Source of the DNA: Providencia rettgeri
Lineage (GTDB): Bacteria; Pseudomonadota; Gammaproteobacteria; Enterobacterales; Enterobacteriaceae
Assembly (NCBI RefSeq): GCF_001874625.1
Contig: NZ_CP017671.1
Location: forward strand, 186,001 to 250,000
Direction: 5' to 3'
DNA: 64,000 nucleotides
Shown here: positions 43,375 to 52,200 of the stretch, piece by piece
How positions within the stretch are numbered: the stretch's first letter is position 1
How the letters are laid out: every line of letters begins with the position of its first letter
The notes under the pieces: generated by a model
Told to the model about the DNA's origin: nothing
Database searches by the model: none
The model's input: the letters and a program-made list of their open reading frames with translations, nothing else
Program-made: the position numbers and the translations under genes

Positions 43375-44937
43375 TTACACTGACTTACTGAGTTTCTCAG
43401 ATTGTTCAGCTTGTTGTTCTTCCACCGATTTACGGCTATCTAAAAAATATTTGAGTACAAATAAAGCTGCCATCATGAGGTAAGCGTAAACAAACATCAA
43501 GGTTGAACCGGTTGCAATTCCTACTGCTGGGGAGTGAATAATTCCAAAGAATACTAATATTGCGCCAGCTGCCGCAGCAATTGCCCCACGTAGTGGTTGG
43601 TTGAGGATAGCGAAGATAGCGATACAACCCCATAGCATACTTGCCAATGGCGCACCGTTACCTAAGTGTACAAGGCCTTGATAATAAACACCTTTGTGTA
43701 GTAATGTTTCAACGCCTATTGCACTTGCTGACGTCCCTGCGGCCCCCATCACACTGTTGACCATAGTGAGCGCCCAGTTAGCAATCCATGGGAATAGACA
43801 GATAAAGATAACAGGCACTTCAATCTTCGGTGTTTCTCGTACCACTTGGTTGGCAGTGACAACACCGATAAACACCAATATTGGTACGATAGCTGTCATT
43901 GGAATGATAGCGAGCATGAATGCACCGATACCAAACAATGGGACAATAAACATGGTGATACCTGATGCTAGCGTATAACCAACACTGGCCCCCATTGCTT
44001 TCCAGCCAGCATGCCCAACATAAACAGTGACTGGGAATGGGTTACCCATGAAGCAGCCAACAGTTGAAGATAAGCCGTTAGCTAACATAACCTTACGGGT
44101 ATTGTATTCATCACCTGCAGCGTGAGCACTTTCAATGTTTTCAAGGTCAAAGATATAGTTTGCTAAGCCCAATGGTACCGCAGAAGCTAAATATGGAAGT
44201 GCATGCGGTAAGCCTTGGAAGAAGCTGTCAATATGAATCCCTGGAGGGTTAAAGCCGAATGACGCCATAGAGTCTTTTATTGCCTCTGCACTTTGCAGCC
44301 CAGAAGCCCACGCAAGTACTGTTCCCGCGATAAGCAATAATAAACCGGTAGGAATACGTGCAAAGATAGGCTTTTTACCAAACCAGTTAATGAAAATTAA
44401 TAATAAAACAATAAATGAAACGGTTGGTGCTTCAAAGGCTTGCAGCATTGGGTTCATTGCTAGCAATAATAGCCCAAGCCCAGAAAGACAAGATAACAGC
44501 ACCGTACGAGGGATCATTTTACGGATAGTTTCGCCTAAGAATGAGCCACCAACGAGGATCATTGATTCAACGAAACACCAAACCAATGCGATTTGGATGG
44601 CAAACTCAGCATTCTGCGTGGTTTGGTACACCGGCATAATGACTAAGAAGGTCACGGTAAAGATAGAAGGTGCACTTGGCCCTGATGGCAGAGCGGTTAC
44701 ATCGCTGCGCCCTGTTTGTTTGATCATTTGCTGGCCAAAGTAAGCATAGCTAATACTGGCAAGTAAAACGGCGAGACCAAAAGCGGGTGCAATGCGACCA
44801 TAAACAAGTTCAGATGGGATACCAACAACGAAAATTAATAAGCCCATCATGGTGAGTAGGTTAGTTAAGTTATTGGTCATTAAGCCAAAATAGGCAGCCA
44901 AGTCCCCACGTTTCCACTTTATATTAAATATACTCAT
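43375..44937 (-). CDS. NCS2-like xanthine/uracil family permease
   Basis: 520-residue membrane protein with 13-14 hydrophobic segments of the NCS2/AzgA-like type (DVTALPSGPSAPSIFTVTFL near the front; GCFMGNPFPVTVYVGHAG in the middle). Members import purines, pyrimidines or related ring compounds. E. coli does not have it at this place in yah. It would bring in the substrate of the pathway. Separated from yahG by 264 bp that hold an ERIC element. Confidence 0.85.
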   Translation of the reverse strand: MSIFNIKWKRGDLAAYFGLMTNNLTNLLTMMGLLIFVVGIPSELVYGRIAPAFGLAVLLASISYAYFGQQMIKQTGRSDVTALPSGPSAPSIFTVTFLVIMPVYQTTQNAEFAIQIALVWCFVESMILVGGSFLGETIRKMIPRTVLLSCLSGLGLLLLAMNPMLQAFEAPTVSFIVLLLIFINWFGKKPIFARIPTGLLLLIAGTVLAWASGLQSAEAIKDSMASFGFNPPGIHIDSFFQGLPHALPYLASAVPLGLANYIFDLENIESAHAAGDEYNTRKVMLANGLSSTVGCFMGNPFPVTVYVGHAGWKAMGASVGYTLASGITMFIVPLFGIGAFMLAIIPMTAIVPILVFIGVVTANQVVRETPKIEVPVIFICLFPWIANWALTMVNSVMGAAGTSASAIGVETLLHKGVYYQGLVHLGNGAPLASMLWGCIAIFAILNQPLRGAIAAAAGAILVFFGIIHSPAVGIATGSTLMFVYAYLMMAALFVLKYFLDSRKSVEEQQAEQSEKLSKSV

Positions 44938-44951
44938 ATAGTATTCCCCTG

Positions 44952-45078
44952 TATACCCGTCATACTTTGAGCCACAGCTGTGTTGGCTGCTCTTAGCTAT
45001 CTAAGTCACATACATGAGTATGCTCCTTGGGATATCTTCGTTTGCCGCCTTGCTGCAACTCAAATTATTTAGGGTATA
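44952..45078. repeat. ERIC-type (IRU) repeat
   Basis: A 127-bp element with terminal inverted repeats TATACCC (44952) and GGGTATA (45078), the standard ERIC length. The inside shows the expected parts, including a version of the ERIC core (AGTATGCTCCTTGGGATATC) and an internal palindromic structure (TTGAGCCACAGC... GCTGCAACTCAA). It lies in the gap between the NCS2 gene and yahG and may change transcript stability or termination. Confidence 0.85.
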
Positions 45079-45164
45079 CACGCTAGAGGGTGTATATCAT
45101 GATATTCAAAGTTGCAGTTTATCTGTGTTGCTGAATATTCAGGGTATTTGTTTTATTTTTATTG

Positions 45165-45190
45165 CCCAACCGAAGTTGGGCGTCTTTTTT
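45165..45190 (+). terminator. Hairpin with T-run after the ERIC element
   Basis: GCCCAAC-CGAA-GTTGGGC is followed on the plus strand by GTCTTTTTT. It looks like an intrinsic terminator reading rightwards, though the nearest genes are all leftward. It could block antisense transcription into yahG; the stem alone may act in the other direction. Confidence 0.55.
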
Positions 45191-45201
45191 ATGATTGAAA
45201 A

Positions 45202-46617
45202 CTAAGCATATTTCTGTGCGTAGGCCAACATGGCTTTTTCAAAGCAATCAAATGGCGGGTGAACAATACCTGCTCCAATCATACCGATACCTGCATCTTT
45301 GTGGGCAATTGCTGTGTTGATAACAGGTAAAATACCGCTGGCTGAAACTTTGGTAATATCGATGGCTGTCGGGATACCCATAAAGCCGAGTAATGGAATA
45401 GTCACATTCGGGTTTTCACCAAGTGTGATTTCGCGCATTTGACGTGAGAAATCTACCGCCTCTTCTACCGTACCACCAACCAGCGCAACGATGGCAGGTG
45501 CGGTTGCCATTGCAAAGCCCCCAATACCGTAGGTTTCTGTGATTGCCGAGTCACCAATATCTAAGCCAGAATCCTCAGGCTTATAACCTGCAAACATTGG
45601 GCCGATAACTTGCTGTGAAGGCCCTGTAAACCACTGACCCGGTAATCCGCTGATACGTAAACCAAATTCATAACCATTACGAGCCATGGTGGTGACAACG
45701 GTACTGTATTCAATACCATGTGCTGCATCCATTGACGCTTTACACATTGCCATCCAAGTTGGGCCGGAGAAGTAATCACTACTTGCCACAAAATCAAACA
45801 CTTCTTTTTGTTGTGCGACAGAGAAATCAGTTTGAATAATTCCTGTCGTTAATGCTTGGATCAGTAAGGTGGTACCAGCGTTATTACGGTTATGGCACTC
45901 ATCCCCCATGTGTAAGGCTTGGGCTAGCATTAAACGCAGGTCAATTTCACCTACAATTTTCATTGCGTCGCGTAGCATTGGCCCTAATACATCACGCATC
46001 CAATTTAAACGGTCAATAACGCTTTGGTCATTGGCACCCATGCGTAGGATTTTCGCCATTTGTTCACTGAGGTTGGTGAATGCGCGGTTGCCATAGGTTT
46101 TGTTTTCAACGATATGCATAAACATAGATGCAGACGTTACCCCAGCCATTGACCCAACACAGTCGTGTTCATGGCAAGGGGAGAAAATAACCTCACCAGA
46201 TGCCGCTACGCGCTCTGCATCGGCTAAATCTTTCGCGAGCCCTTCAAAGACCAGCGCACCAGTAACTGCCCCTTTCATAGCTCCACACATGTCTTTCCAA
46301 GCAACGGGTGGACCGGCGTGTAGGATAGTGTTTTTAGTCATGCCCGGTACCACATTAATCGCTTGGTCATAGCCAACTAATACTGGTTGGGATTGAATAA
46401 TGCGCTCAAGGGCTTGTGCGTTAGCCGCTGCAATTTTTTCTTGTAATGCCGCATTACCTTCAATTTGGTCGAGGGCGCGGATCACTGCCACGTTCCCTTG
46501 TCCTGGAGGCGTCCAATTTAGGTGAGTGACTGGAACATGTTGTTTTTTCAGGTCATCACTGAACATCTCGATGCCAACGTTGATAACATTTAGCGGTTGT
46601 TTAAATAATGAAGTCAT
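45202..46617 (-). CDS. yahG: YahG/AllG (YlbE)-type protein, DUF1116
   Basis: 471-residue protein of the DUF1116 family. Its E. coli relative YlbE (AllG) is part of the oxamate carbamoyltransferase AllFGH; YahG is the second paralogue. Conserved parts include NVGIEMFSDDLKKQHVPV, HAGPPVAWKDMCGAMKGAV, CHEHDCVGSMAGVTSASM and HMGDECHNRNNAGT. It starts in the yahF stop (TAATG), so they are coupled. No known motif for nucleotide binding; a subunit of a carbamoyl-transfer enzyme is inferred. Confidence 0.9.
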   Translation of the reverse strand: MTSLFKQPLNVINVGIEMFSDDLKKQHVPVTHLNWTPPGQGNVAVIRALDQIEGNAALQEKIAAANAQALERIIQSQPVLVGYDQAINVVPGMTKNTILHAGPPVAWKDMCGAMKGAVTGALVFEGLAKDLADAERVAASGEVIFSPCHEHDCVGSMAGVTSASMFMHIVENKTYGNRAFTNLSEQMAKILRMGANDQSVIDRLNWMRDVLGPMLRDAMKIVGEIDLRLMLAQALHMGDECHNRNNAGTTLLIQALTTGIIQTDFSVAQQKEVFDFVASSDYFSGPTWMAMCKASMDAAHGIEYSTVVTTMARNGYEFGLRISGLPGQWFTGPSQQVIGPMFAGYKPEDSGLDIGDSAITETYGIGGFAMATAPAIVALVGGTVEEAVDFSRQMREITLGENPNVTIPLLGFMGIPTAIDITKVSASGILPVINTAIAHKDAGIGMIGAGIVHPPFDCFEKAMLAYAQKYA

Positions 46618-48167
46618 TATGCGTTCTCCCCTTTCCACACAAACTCACGTCCTAATAAACCCGTATTGGTGCTGCTACTTGCCCAGATGACCCCTGCATC
46701 TGTCAGCATTTTGACTTGTGCATCCATGGATGGAGTATCTTGGTCCGTACCGAGTACATAGCCTAAAATTTCAAGTTCACGACCATCTTGTTTAGCGATG
46801 TTTTTAGCTTCTTTGATAGCATCAATCATGACGCCAACGGGGTCTTCGTGAGAACCGAAGCCTAAAACAAAGTCCATCATAATCACGCCGACCTCAGGGT
46901 CGCGAGCTTCTTGTAATAAGCGTTCGATACGGTTGGTCGGGTCGATCATTGGGTGAGGTTTACCATTAGTGAAATCATCATCACCAAAGTCGAGGAAAGT
47001 GTGAGCGATACTTTGATTTAAGTCTTTCAGGCGGTAGTCAGGGTTTGGTTGAATATTGCTGTAAACATCATCGTATTTTTCCAAAGCGGCAAACATCGCT
47101 TCATCGCATAGCGTTCCGCCACAGAATAAGCCACGTATATATTTTTGCTCAGGTTTGAGCTTCGCTCTGACTTCTTCAATTAAAGGCCAGTTTAGAGAAT
47201 GTAAATCTAAATCTTCTTTACGAATACCCGTTAATAGCACTGCTTTTAGTGCCGCCTCTTTGGTGCTTTGTGCAAACGTTAGCCCAGGTTTATCTTCTGG
47301 TAGAGGCTGGCTACCTAAGAAACAAACAACGACTGGTTTGTGGCATTTTTCAGCTTGTTCTAGTACTTTCTTTGCAACAGCGGCGGCTGGTGGCTTAGAA
47401 ATGAGGGCAATAACTTGGGTTTCATCATCGGCATCTAACATCTTTAGGGCATCAATCATCATGATCCCGCCAATTTTCTCACTTAAATCGCGGCCACCGG
47501 TACCAATTAGTTGAGAAACACCTGCACCAAATTCATGAATACGAACGCTAAGCTCTTGGCTACCAGTACCGGATGCACCGATGATCCCAATGCTGCCACG
47601 GCGAACGCTATTACCAAAACACAATGCAGTGCCATTGATAATTGCGGTTCCGCAGTCTGGGCCCATCATGAGTAGACCTTTCTTGCTAGCGAGTTGTTTG
47701 AGTGCTAATTCATCTTCAATTGAAACGTTGTCAGAAAATAACATCACGTTGAGGTCGTTTTCTAATGCAATGCGGGCTTCACGGGCGGCAAATTGGCCAT
47801 TCACAGAGATTACCGCAAGGTTAGTATCGGGGATGTGGGTTTTCGCAGAATTAACCGTGGCATATTTGGCTTCGTGTTGGCCACCACCTTGGTTTTTTTT
47901 ATTAAATAAGTCTTCAATGGCAATTAATGTAGCATCGTTAGCATCATCGCTTGGCCCTTTAATGACAATCATTAAATCGCCATTTTTAGCCTCTTCCAAT
48001 TCAGGGGTTAATAGCCCTAAATTTCTGAGTACGCCTTTATTCATTTCTGTTGCCATCGCAACAAAGGCTTGTTCAACATTATCAAGTTGATTGGCCTTTG
48101 TTGAAATAGACATCAGTGACACGGAATCAAAATAAGTATTCTTTTTTATGACAACTTTAGTCGACAT
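46617..48167 (-). CDS. yahF: FdrA-like (AllF) protein YahF
   Basis: 516-residue protein of the FdrA/succinyl-CoA-synthetase-like family, with an N-terminal domain, a CoA-binding/Rossmann-type part (GIIGASGTGSQELSVRIHEF; ISKPPAAAVAKKVLE) and a C-terminal domain (GVIMMDFVLGFGSHEDPVG). Its E. coli relative FdrA (AllF) acts in the oxamate carbamoyltransferase together with AllG and AllH. Start ATG 48167 has GGAGA upstream and overlaps yahE; the frame is open 16 more codons. Confidence 0.9.
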   Translation of the reverse strand: MSTKVVIKKNTYFDSVSLMSISTKANQLDNVEQAFVAMATEMNKGVLRNLGLLTPELEEAKNGDLMIVIKGPSDDANDATLIAIEDLFNKKNQGGGQHEAKYATVNSAKTHIPDTNLAVISVNGQFAAREARIALENDLNVMLFSDNVSIEDELALKQLASKKGLLMMGPDCGTAIINGTALCFGNSVRRGSIGIIGASGTGSQELSVRIHEFGAGVSQLIGTGGRDLSEKIGGIMMIDALKMLDADDETQVIALISKPPAAAVAKKVLEQAEKCHKPVVVCFLGSQPLPEDKPGLTFAQSTKEAALKAVLLTGIRKEDLDLHSLNWPLIEEVRAKLKPEQKYIRGLFCGGTLCDEAMFAALEKYDDVYSNIQPNPDYRLKDLNQSIAHTFLDFGDDDFTNGKPHPMIDPTNRIERLLQEARDPEVGVIMMDFVLGFGSHEDPVGVMIDAIKEAKNIAKQDGRELEILGYVLGTDQDTPSMDAQVKMLTDAGVIWASSSTNTGLLGREFVWKGENA

Positions 48168-49080
48168 AGTTTTCTCCGAAATAATGGGTGAGATACAGGG
48201 CATCACGTAAGCCAAATAGCATGTCGCTGCCAGAACTTGACCCGATATTTAAAATCTCTAAAAATTGTGGATAAATATTTGTCTCTTTCGCATCAACTAA
48301 CATTTGAATTAATTGCTGCATATTTTCACGATATTCTTGGTTTAAGGCTTTCTCTAGGGTTATGGCACTTATAGGCGTTGTTTGGCTTTTGCTTTGAATA
48401 ATCCCTTGATAAAACCCAGGATAAAAAGCAAAAGCAGGGTGCTCCTTTAACAATAAAAATGCCATTAACCCAACTAAATAGTCATCACTGGATGGTGTTA
48501 ACCCGATACCTAAGCCAACAAATTGGCGAATGATATGGGGTAATTTTTGTTGGTCTTTATTAATCAATAATTCAATCAGTTTTAACCGTAACTGAGCCAG
48601 TTGTTTAGCTATTGATAGATAAAAGACGTTATCTCCCTGATAATTAAATAGGGAATCCACATTATGATTTAAAATTATGTCCAAACTTTTTATTTGGTTT
48701 GCTATATATAATAAATAATCTGGGTTAGTTAATTTTTTATAATCAAAAATAATAATGGGTGATTGCCATTTTTTACATAACGAAAATGAAATTAAATAAT
48801 TTTCACCAATAACCATTTCATTATCTGAAAAATAAATTGGGTCTCCTACTTTTAAGGTTAAAAGAGAAAAGTCTTTATTTATTAATCGGCAACTATTTGG
48901 TGCATTGTCTAACTGAGAGCTTAATAAAGTATAAAGAATATTGCCTATTGAGATATTTATCGCTTTATTGAAAACCTGCTCTACTTTTCCTGTAAGCTGC
49001 GGCTGATGTAAAACCTGAAGAAAATGTGTATCAGCCGTAAGCCCGTATAACCTTTGCCGATGAGATATGGATGCGTTCAC
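48157..49080 (-). CDS. yahE: DUF2877 protein YahE (AllH/YlbF-like)
   Basis: About 307 residues of the DUF2877 family. The best marker is LIRQFVGLGIGLTPSSDDYLVGLMAFLL, of which GLGIGLTPSGDD-like is the signature; the end GSSSGSDMLFGLRDAL is also typical. The E. coli relative YlbF (AllH) is a third part of the oxamate carbamoyltransferase. GTG 49080 follows AGGAGG closely; the frame is open to a TTG at 49122 inside yahD. AT-rich. Confidence 0.85.
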   Translation of the reverse strand: MNASISHRQRLYGLTADTHFLQVLHQPQLTGKVEQVFNKAINISIGNILYTLLSSQLDNAPNSCRLINKDFSLLTLKVGDPIYFSDNEMVIGENYLISFSLCKKWQSPIIIFDYKKLTNPDYLLYIANQIKSLDIILNHNVDSLFNYQGDNVFYLSIAKQLAQLRLKLIELLINKDQQKLPHIIRQFVGLGIGLTPSSDDYLVGLMAFLLLKEHPAFAFYPGFYQGIIQSKSQTTPISAITLEKALNQEYRENMQQLIQMLVDAKETNIYPQFLEILNIGSSSGSDMLFGLRDALYLTHYFGENYVD

Positions 49081-49105
49081 ATGCCTCCTGATCGGGACGG
49101 TTCGA

Positions 49106-49711
49106 TTATGCCCCCGCGGCAATCAATAATTCAGCTATTTCGTTATAGCCTTTTTCACGAGCCAGCTCTAACGGCTTTTTACCATATTTATCGGTCATAT
49201 GCGGGTTTGCGCCGTGGTCTAATAGTAATTTGACAATTTGTTGTTGCTTTTCGCCACCATCATTTAAAACGATTGCTTCAAGTAATGGTGTCCAACCGAC
49301 GAAGTTGGTATGGTTTACATTGATATCAGTTTTTTCGAGTAACTCACGAACAATATCTACATGCCCTTTTTCGCTTGCTGGGGTAATTCCAACGCCACCA
49401 AAGCGGGTCAATAAATCTAAATTTGGTTTTGCAGGTAATACAAGGCGCAATAATGTTAAATCATCATTTAAACAGCTTAATAAAAAAGGGTTAAAACAAG
49501 TTTGGTCCTGTTTATTAATGTCAGCACCTGCACTAATCAGAAAAGAAACACATTCATAATGTTTATTCAGGCTAGCATTGACGATAGCAGTGCGGCCTTG
49601 ACGGTTGGTGGTGTTAATATCCACACCTTTTTCAAGGCAATTTTTTAATAATTCTAATTGTCCTTGTTCAGCTGCAGTTAAAAATTCGTGAGCGAGAGTA
49701 TTGGAGGTCAT
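49106..49711 (-). CDS. yahD: Ankyrin-repeat protein YahD
   Basis: 201-residue soluble protein made almost only of ankyrin repeats of about 33 residues (NRQGRTAIVNASLNKHYECV; GITPASEKGHVDIVRELLEK; DKYGKKPLELAREKGYNEIA). E. coli has YahD at the same place. It probably binds a partner of the pathway; no catalytic residues. AAGGGG lies before ATG 49711 (49714 also possible). First gene of the leftward cluster. Confidence 0.88.
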   Translation of the reverse strand: MTSNTLAHEFLTAAEQGQLELLKNCLEKGVDINTTNRQGRTAIVNASLNKHYECVSFLISAGADINKQDQTCFNPFLLSCLNDDLTLLRLVLPAKPNLDLLTRFGGVGITPASEKGHVDIVRELLEKTDINVNHTNFVGWTPLLEAIVLNDGGEKQQQIVKLLLDHGANPHMTDKYGKKPLELAREKGYNEIAELLIAAGA

Positions 49712-50342
49712 CATTTTCCCCTTAGGTTGGTTTATTGTTATCACCAACATAGATAAAGACAATTTAAAGATTATTTATGATGTCCAAAGCATAGCAATTG
49801 TCATTAATAAAAAGAATCCGTTTAAATTTAATTCATCAATTAAGCACTCGATTATTGAATTCAATTCAACAATAAGCCTTTTTTGTGCGTGTAAGCATTA
49901 TTTTTCATCGTTTTTTGATGTGTTTTGGGTGTTTTATAGCCAAAATAGTGTGATTTTTTTTGTTAATTAAACAGGCTAATAATGATTTGATCAGTTCTGT
50001 GATGGACATCAACTTGAAAGTATTAAATTTGTTAAGATTGTGAATTGTTTGATCATTTTAACATTGAATGTTAATACTTGGTTTGAGTATTTAATTCAAT
50101 AATATTAAGTATTTTGAATATTAATAGCCACATTTAAAAATGTGCTTTTGTATTTAAAAAAGCTAAATAGAATTAAACCTCTTCTCGTTATGAATAATTC
50201 TGTTAAGCTATAAATATATGGTCGAAAAATAGTCTATTATTCAGCCTGTTGAATTTTATTCACAGATAGTCGTCATATTTTGAGTGCTAAGAGTTTAAAA
50301 AAAACAGTTTGGTTTATTTTTGTTCAATTTGGGAATACAACG
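49712..50342. other. Divergent yahD-yahB promoter region
   Basis: A 630-bp AT-rich stretch without a convincing gene. It holds the inverted repeat TTAACATT-G-AATGTTAA (50058-50074) and a short stem CACATTT/AAATGTG (50129-50144). Promoters for both directions are expected here. Confidence 0.55.
50058..50074. promoter_or_regulatory. Candidate YahB binding site
   Basis: A perfect 17-nt palindrome, TTAACATTGAATGTTAA, of the T-N11-A type favoured by LysR-family regulators, lies between yahD and yahB. Binding by YahB is inferred. Confidence 0.4.
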
Positions 50343-51275
50343 ATGAACTCAATTTTCACTGAAGAAAATTTACTGACTTACACGACAGCAGCAAAATTTG
50401 CCAGTTTTAGTAAGGCGGCAGAGGAGTTAGGGGTGACAACCTCTGCGGTGAGTTACACGATTAAACGTATTGAAACCTATTTGGATGTCGCGTTATTTAT
50501 TCGTAATACGCGGAATATTGAGCTGACAGAAGCTGGCTATTATTTTTATCGTAAAGCAACTGACCTACTGAATAACTTTCATTTAATTCAAAAAAGTATT
50601 TATTCCATTGAACAGGGGATTGAAGCGCGAGTTCGTATTTGTATTAACCAGTTATTATATACGCCTTACCATACCGCTAAGTTACTGCAAATATTAAAAA
50701 AACAGTTTGCTACTTGCCATATTACGGTGACAACCGAAGTGTATAATGGTGTGTGGGATGCGATTATTAATAACCATGCCGATATTGCGATTGGGGCTCC
50801 GGGAACACTGATGGATGGCGGGGGGATTGATTACACTGAAATTGGCGCCATCCATTGGCAATTCGCTATCGCTGCCACGCACCCTTTGGCATTAATGCCT
50901 GAACCGATTGCTGAAAGCCAGTTGCGTCTGTATCCCAATATTATGGTCGAAGACACCGCGCATACCATTAATAAACGTGTAGGATGGCTGCTTCATGGGC
51001 AAGAAGCCATACAAGTTCCTGATTTCAATACTAAATGCCAATGTCAGATATTAGGGGAAGGGATTGGCTTTTTGCCTGATTATATGGTGAAAGAACATGT
51101 AAAGACTGGCCGGTTAGTCACTAAAAACATACAAAACCCGCGGCAGGATTCACATATGTTATTAGCGACACAGCACTCAGCGACTGGGCTTGTGACTCAA
51201 TGGATCCGTAAGGAATTCGCAGAAAAAGGGGTTTTAACAGAATTATACAGTGACTTACTAAAACCCATTAATTAA
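50343..51275 (+). CDS. yahB: LysR-family regulator YahB
   Basis: 310-residue LysR-type protein: N-terminal helix-turn-helix (ASFSKAAEELGVTTSAVSYT) and a substrate-binding domain. It is close to E. coli YahB and also resembles AllS, the allantoin regulator (e.g. VYNGVWDAI, GEGIGFLPDYM). Placed divergent to the yah operon, it should activate or repress it in response to a pathway ligand. Of two starts, ATG 50343 (MNSIFTEEN) matches the family; the frame is open 21 codons earlier. It ends three bases before a convergent esterase. Confidence 0.92.
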   Translation: MNSIFTEENLLTYTTAAKFASFSKAAEELGVTTSAVSYTIKRIETYLDVALFIRNTRNIELTEAGYYFYRKATDLLNNFHLIQKSIYSIEQGIEARVRICINQLLYTPYHTAKLLQILKKQFATCHITVTTEVYNGVWDAIINNHADIAIGAPGTLMDGGGIDYTEIGAIHWQFAIAATHPLALMPEPIAESQLRLYPNIMVEDTAHTINKRVGWLLHGQEAIQVPDFNTKCQCQILGEGIGFLPDYMVKEHVKTGRLVTKNIQNPRQDSHMLLATQHSATGLVTQWIRKEFAEKGVLTELYSDLLKPIN

Positions 51276-51278
51276 CGG

Positions 51279-52136
51279 CTATTGGCTAGCAACTTCGAGT
51301 GCTTTATCAATAGCATCGGGGATCACCGAACCGTGGGTTTTTCCATCAAATAAGGTAAATTCACAGGTTCTTTGCTGGTTTTGTATTTCCTCACACACTT
51401 GGCGAGCGTTGATCCAGCTTTTACGTTCTTGATAATTCTGTATTTGCTCTTGACTGAGCTTAGATAAATCAGGGCTTTCTTCCAATCCTCCTAATGTGAC
51501 GAAAAGCGGCGCAGCGGCTTGTGGGCGCGTCAGTTTTGCTAAATCGACCATTTCCCCTTTGCCCCACCAAAGAGACGGGCTAGCCGTGATGTAGAATTGA
51601 AAATCATTAGGCTGCTGCTGATAAGCCATTAAGGTAAATAACCCACCAAATGAATGGCCAAATAGGGTTTGCTTGCTTTTATCAATAGGAAACTGTTGCT
51701 CAACCCATGGACGGATTGTGTGAGTTAAAAATTGGTATAGCGCAGGGGAACCGCCACCTTGTTTAAAATCGTCACCTGAAACGGGTGGGGTGTAGTCGAG
51801 AGTTCGCCACGCTTTGGGAAATGCTTCGTCGACAGGGTAGCCAAGGCCTATAATAATCGGTAGTTTATCCGCTGGCAGCTTTTCAACTGCGCGATTAACC
51901 GCTTTGGGGTATAGGCCATTGCCATCAAGCATGTACAGTACAGGGCGCTTGACCGTGGAGTGATAAGGTACAGCGCTATAGATACGTAATGCGCGGTCAC
52001 CATATGCCATATCCGTTTGTTGAATATCGTAAAACTGGCTGACTCGCTCATCCATACTAGGGATAGTTTGGCTAGGGCGTGCTAATGCGGAACTTGTCAT
52101 ACACAGTAGTAAGCTGGAAATTAACAGTTTATTCAT
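51279..52136 (-). CDS. Periplasmic siderophore esterase, IroE-like
   Basis: 285 residues. A signal peptide (LLISSLLLCMTSSALA) is followed by an alpha/beta hydrolase of the esterase D/IroE type: nucleophile Ser162 in GHSFGG and a C-terminal His in DGKTHGSV. IroE cleaves trilactone catecholate siderophores once in the periplasm. It follows a catecholate-type TonB receptor on the same strand. The enzyme specificity is inferred from that neighbour. Confidence 0.82.
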   Translation of the reverse strand: MNKLLISSLLLCMTSSALARPSQTIPSMDERVSQFYDIQQTDMAYGDRALRIYSAVPYHSTVKRPVLYMLDGNGLYPKAVNRAVEKLPADKLPIIIGLGYPVDEAFPKAWRTLDYTPPVSGDDFKQGGGSPALYQFLTHTIRPWVEQQFPIDKSKQTLFGHSFGGLFTLMAYQQQPNDFQFYITASPSLWWGKGEMVDLAKLTRPQAAAPLFVTLGGLEESPDLSKLSQEQIQNYQERKSWINARQVCEEIQNQQRTCEFTLFDGKTHGSVIPDAIDKALEVASQ

Positions 52137-52154
52137 GGTTTTTTAAGTTAAAGA

Positions 52155-52176
52155 GGCTACCTCAATTAAGGTAGCC
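52155..52176 (-). terminator. Hairpin between receptor and esterase
   Basis: GGCTACCT (52155-52162) pairs with AGGTAGCC (52169-52176) around a 6-nt loop, after the receptor stop. On the minus strand it is followed by TCTTTAAC, so termination may be partial. Confidence 0.6.
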
Positions 52177-52200
52177 GTCAAAAATTAACAAGATAAGCGC

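Noticed and set aside
45085-45160. Second ERIC-like or partial repeat next to the ERIC element
   Set aside because: Some similarity of ATATTCAAAGTTGCAG and CTGAATATTCAGGG, but arms pair poorly and no known length or ends can be seen.
45014-45205. 63-residue plus-strand frame over the ERIC element
   Set aside because: Consists of ERIC repeat and terminator sequence; frames in ERIC elements are usual and not genes.
47155-48090. Plus-strand frames of 119 and 169 residues in yahF
   Set aside because: Antisense to a conserved gene of clear family membership.
50129-50144. CACATTT/AAATGTG stem followed by CTTTTG
   Set aside because: Too short and AT-rich to call a terminator; no gene ends there.
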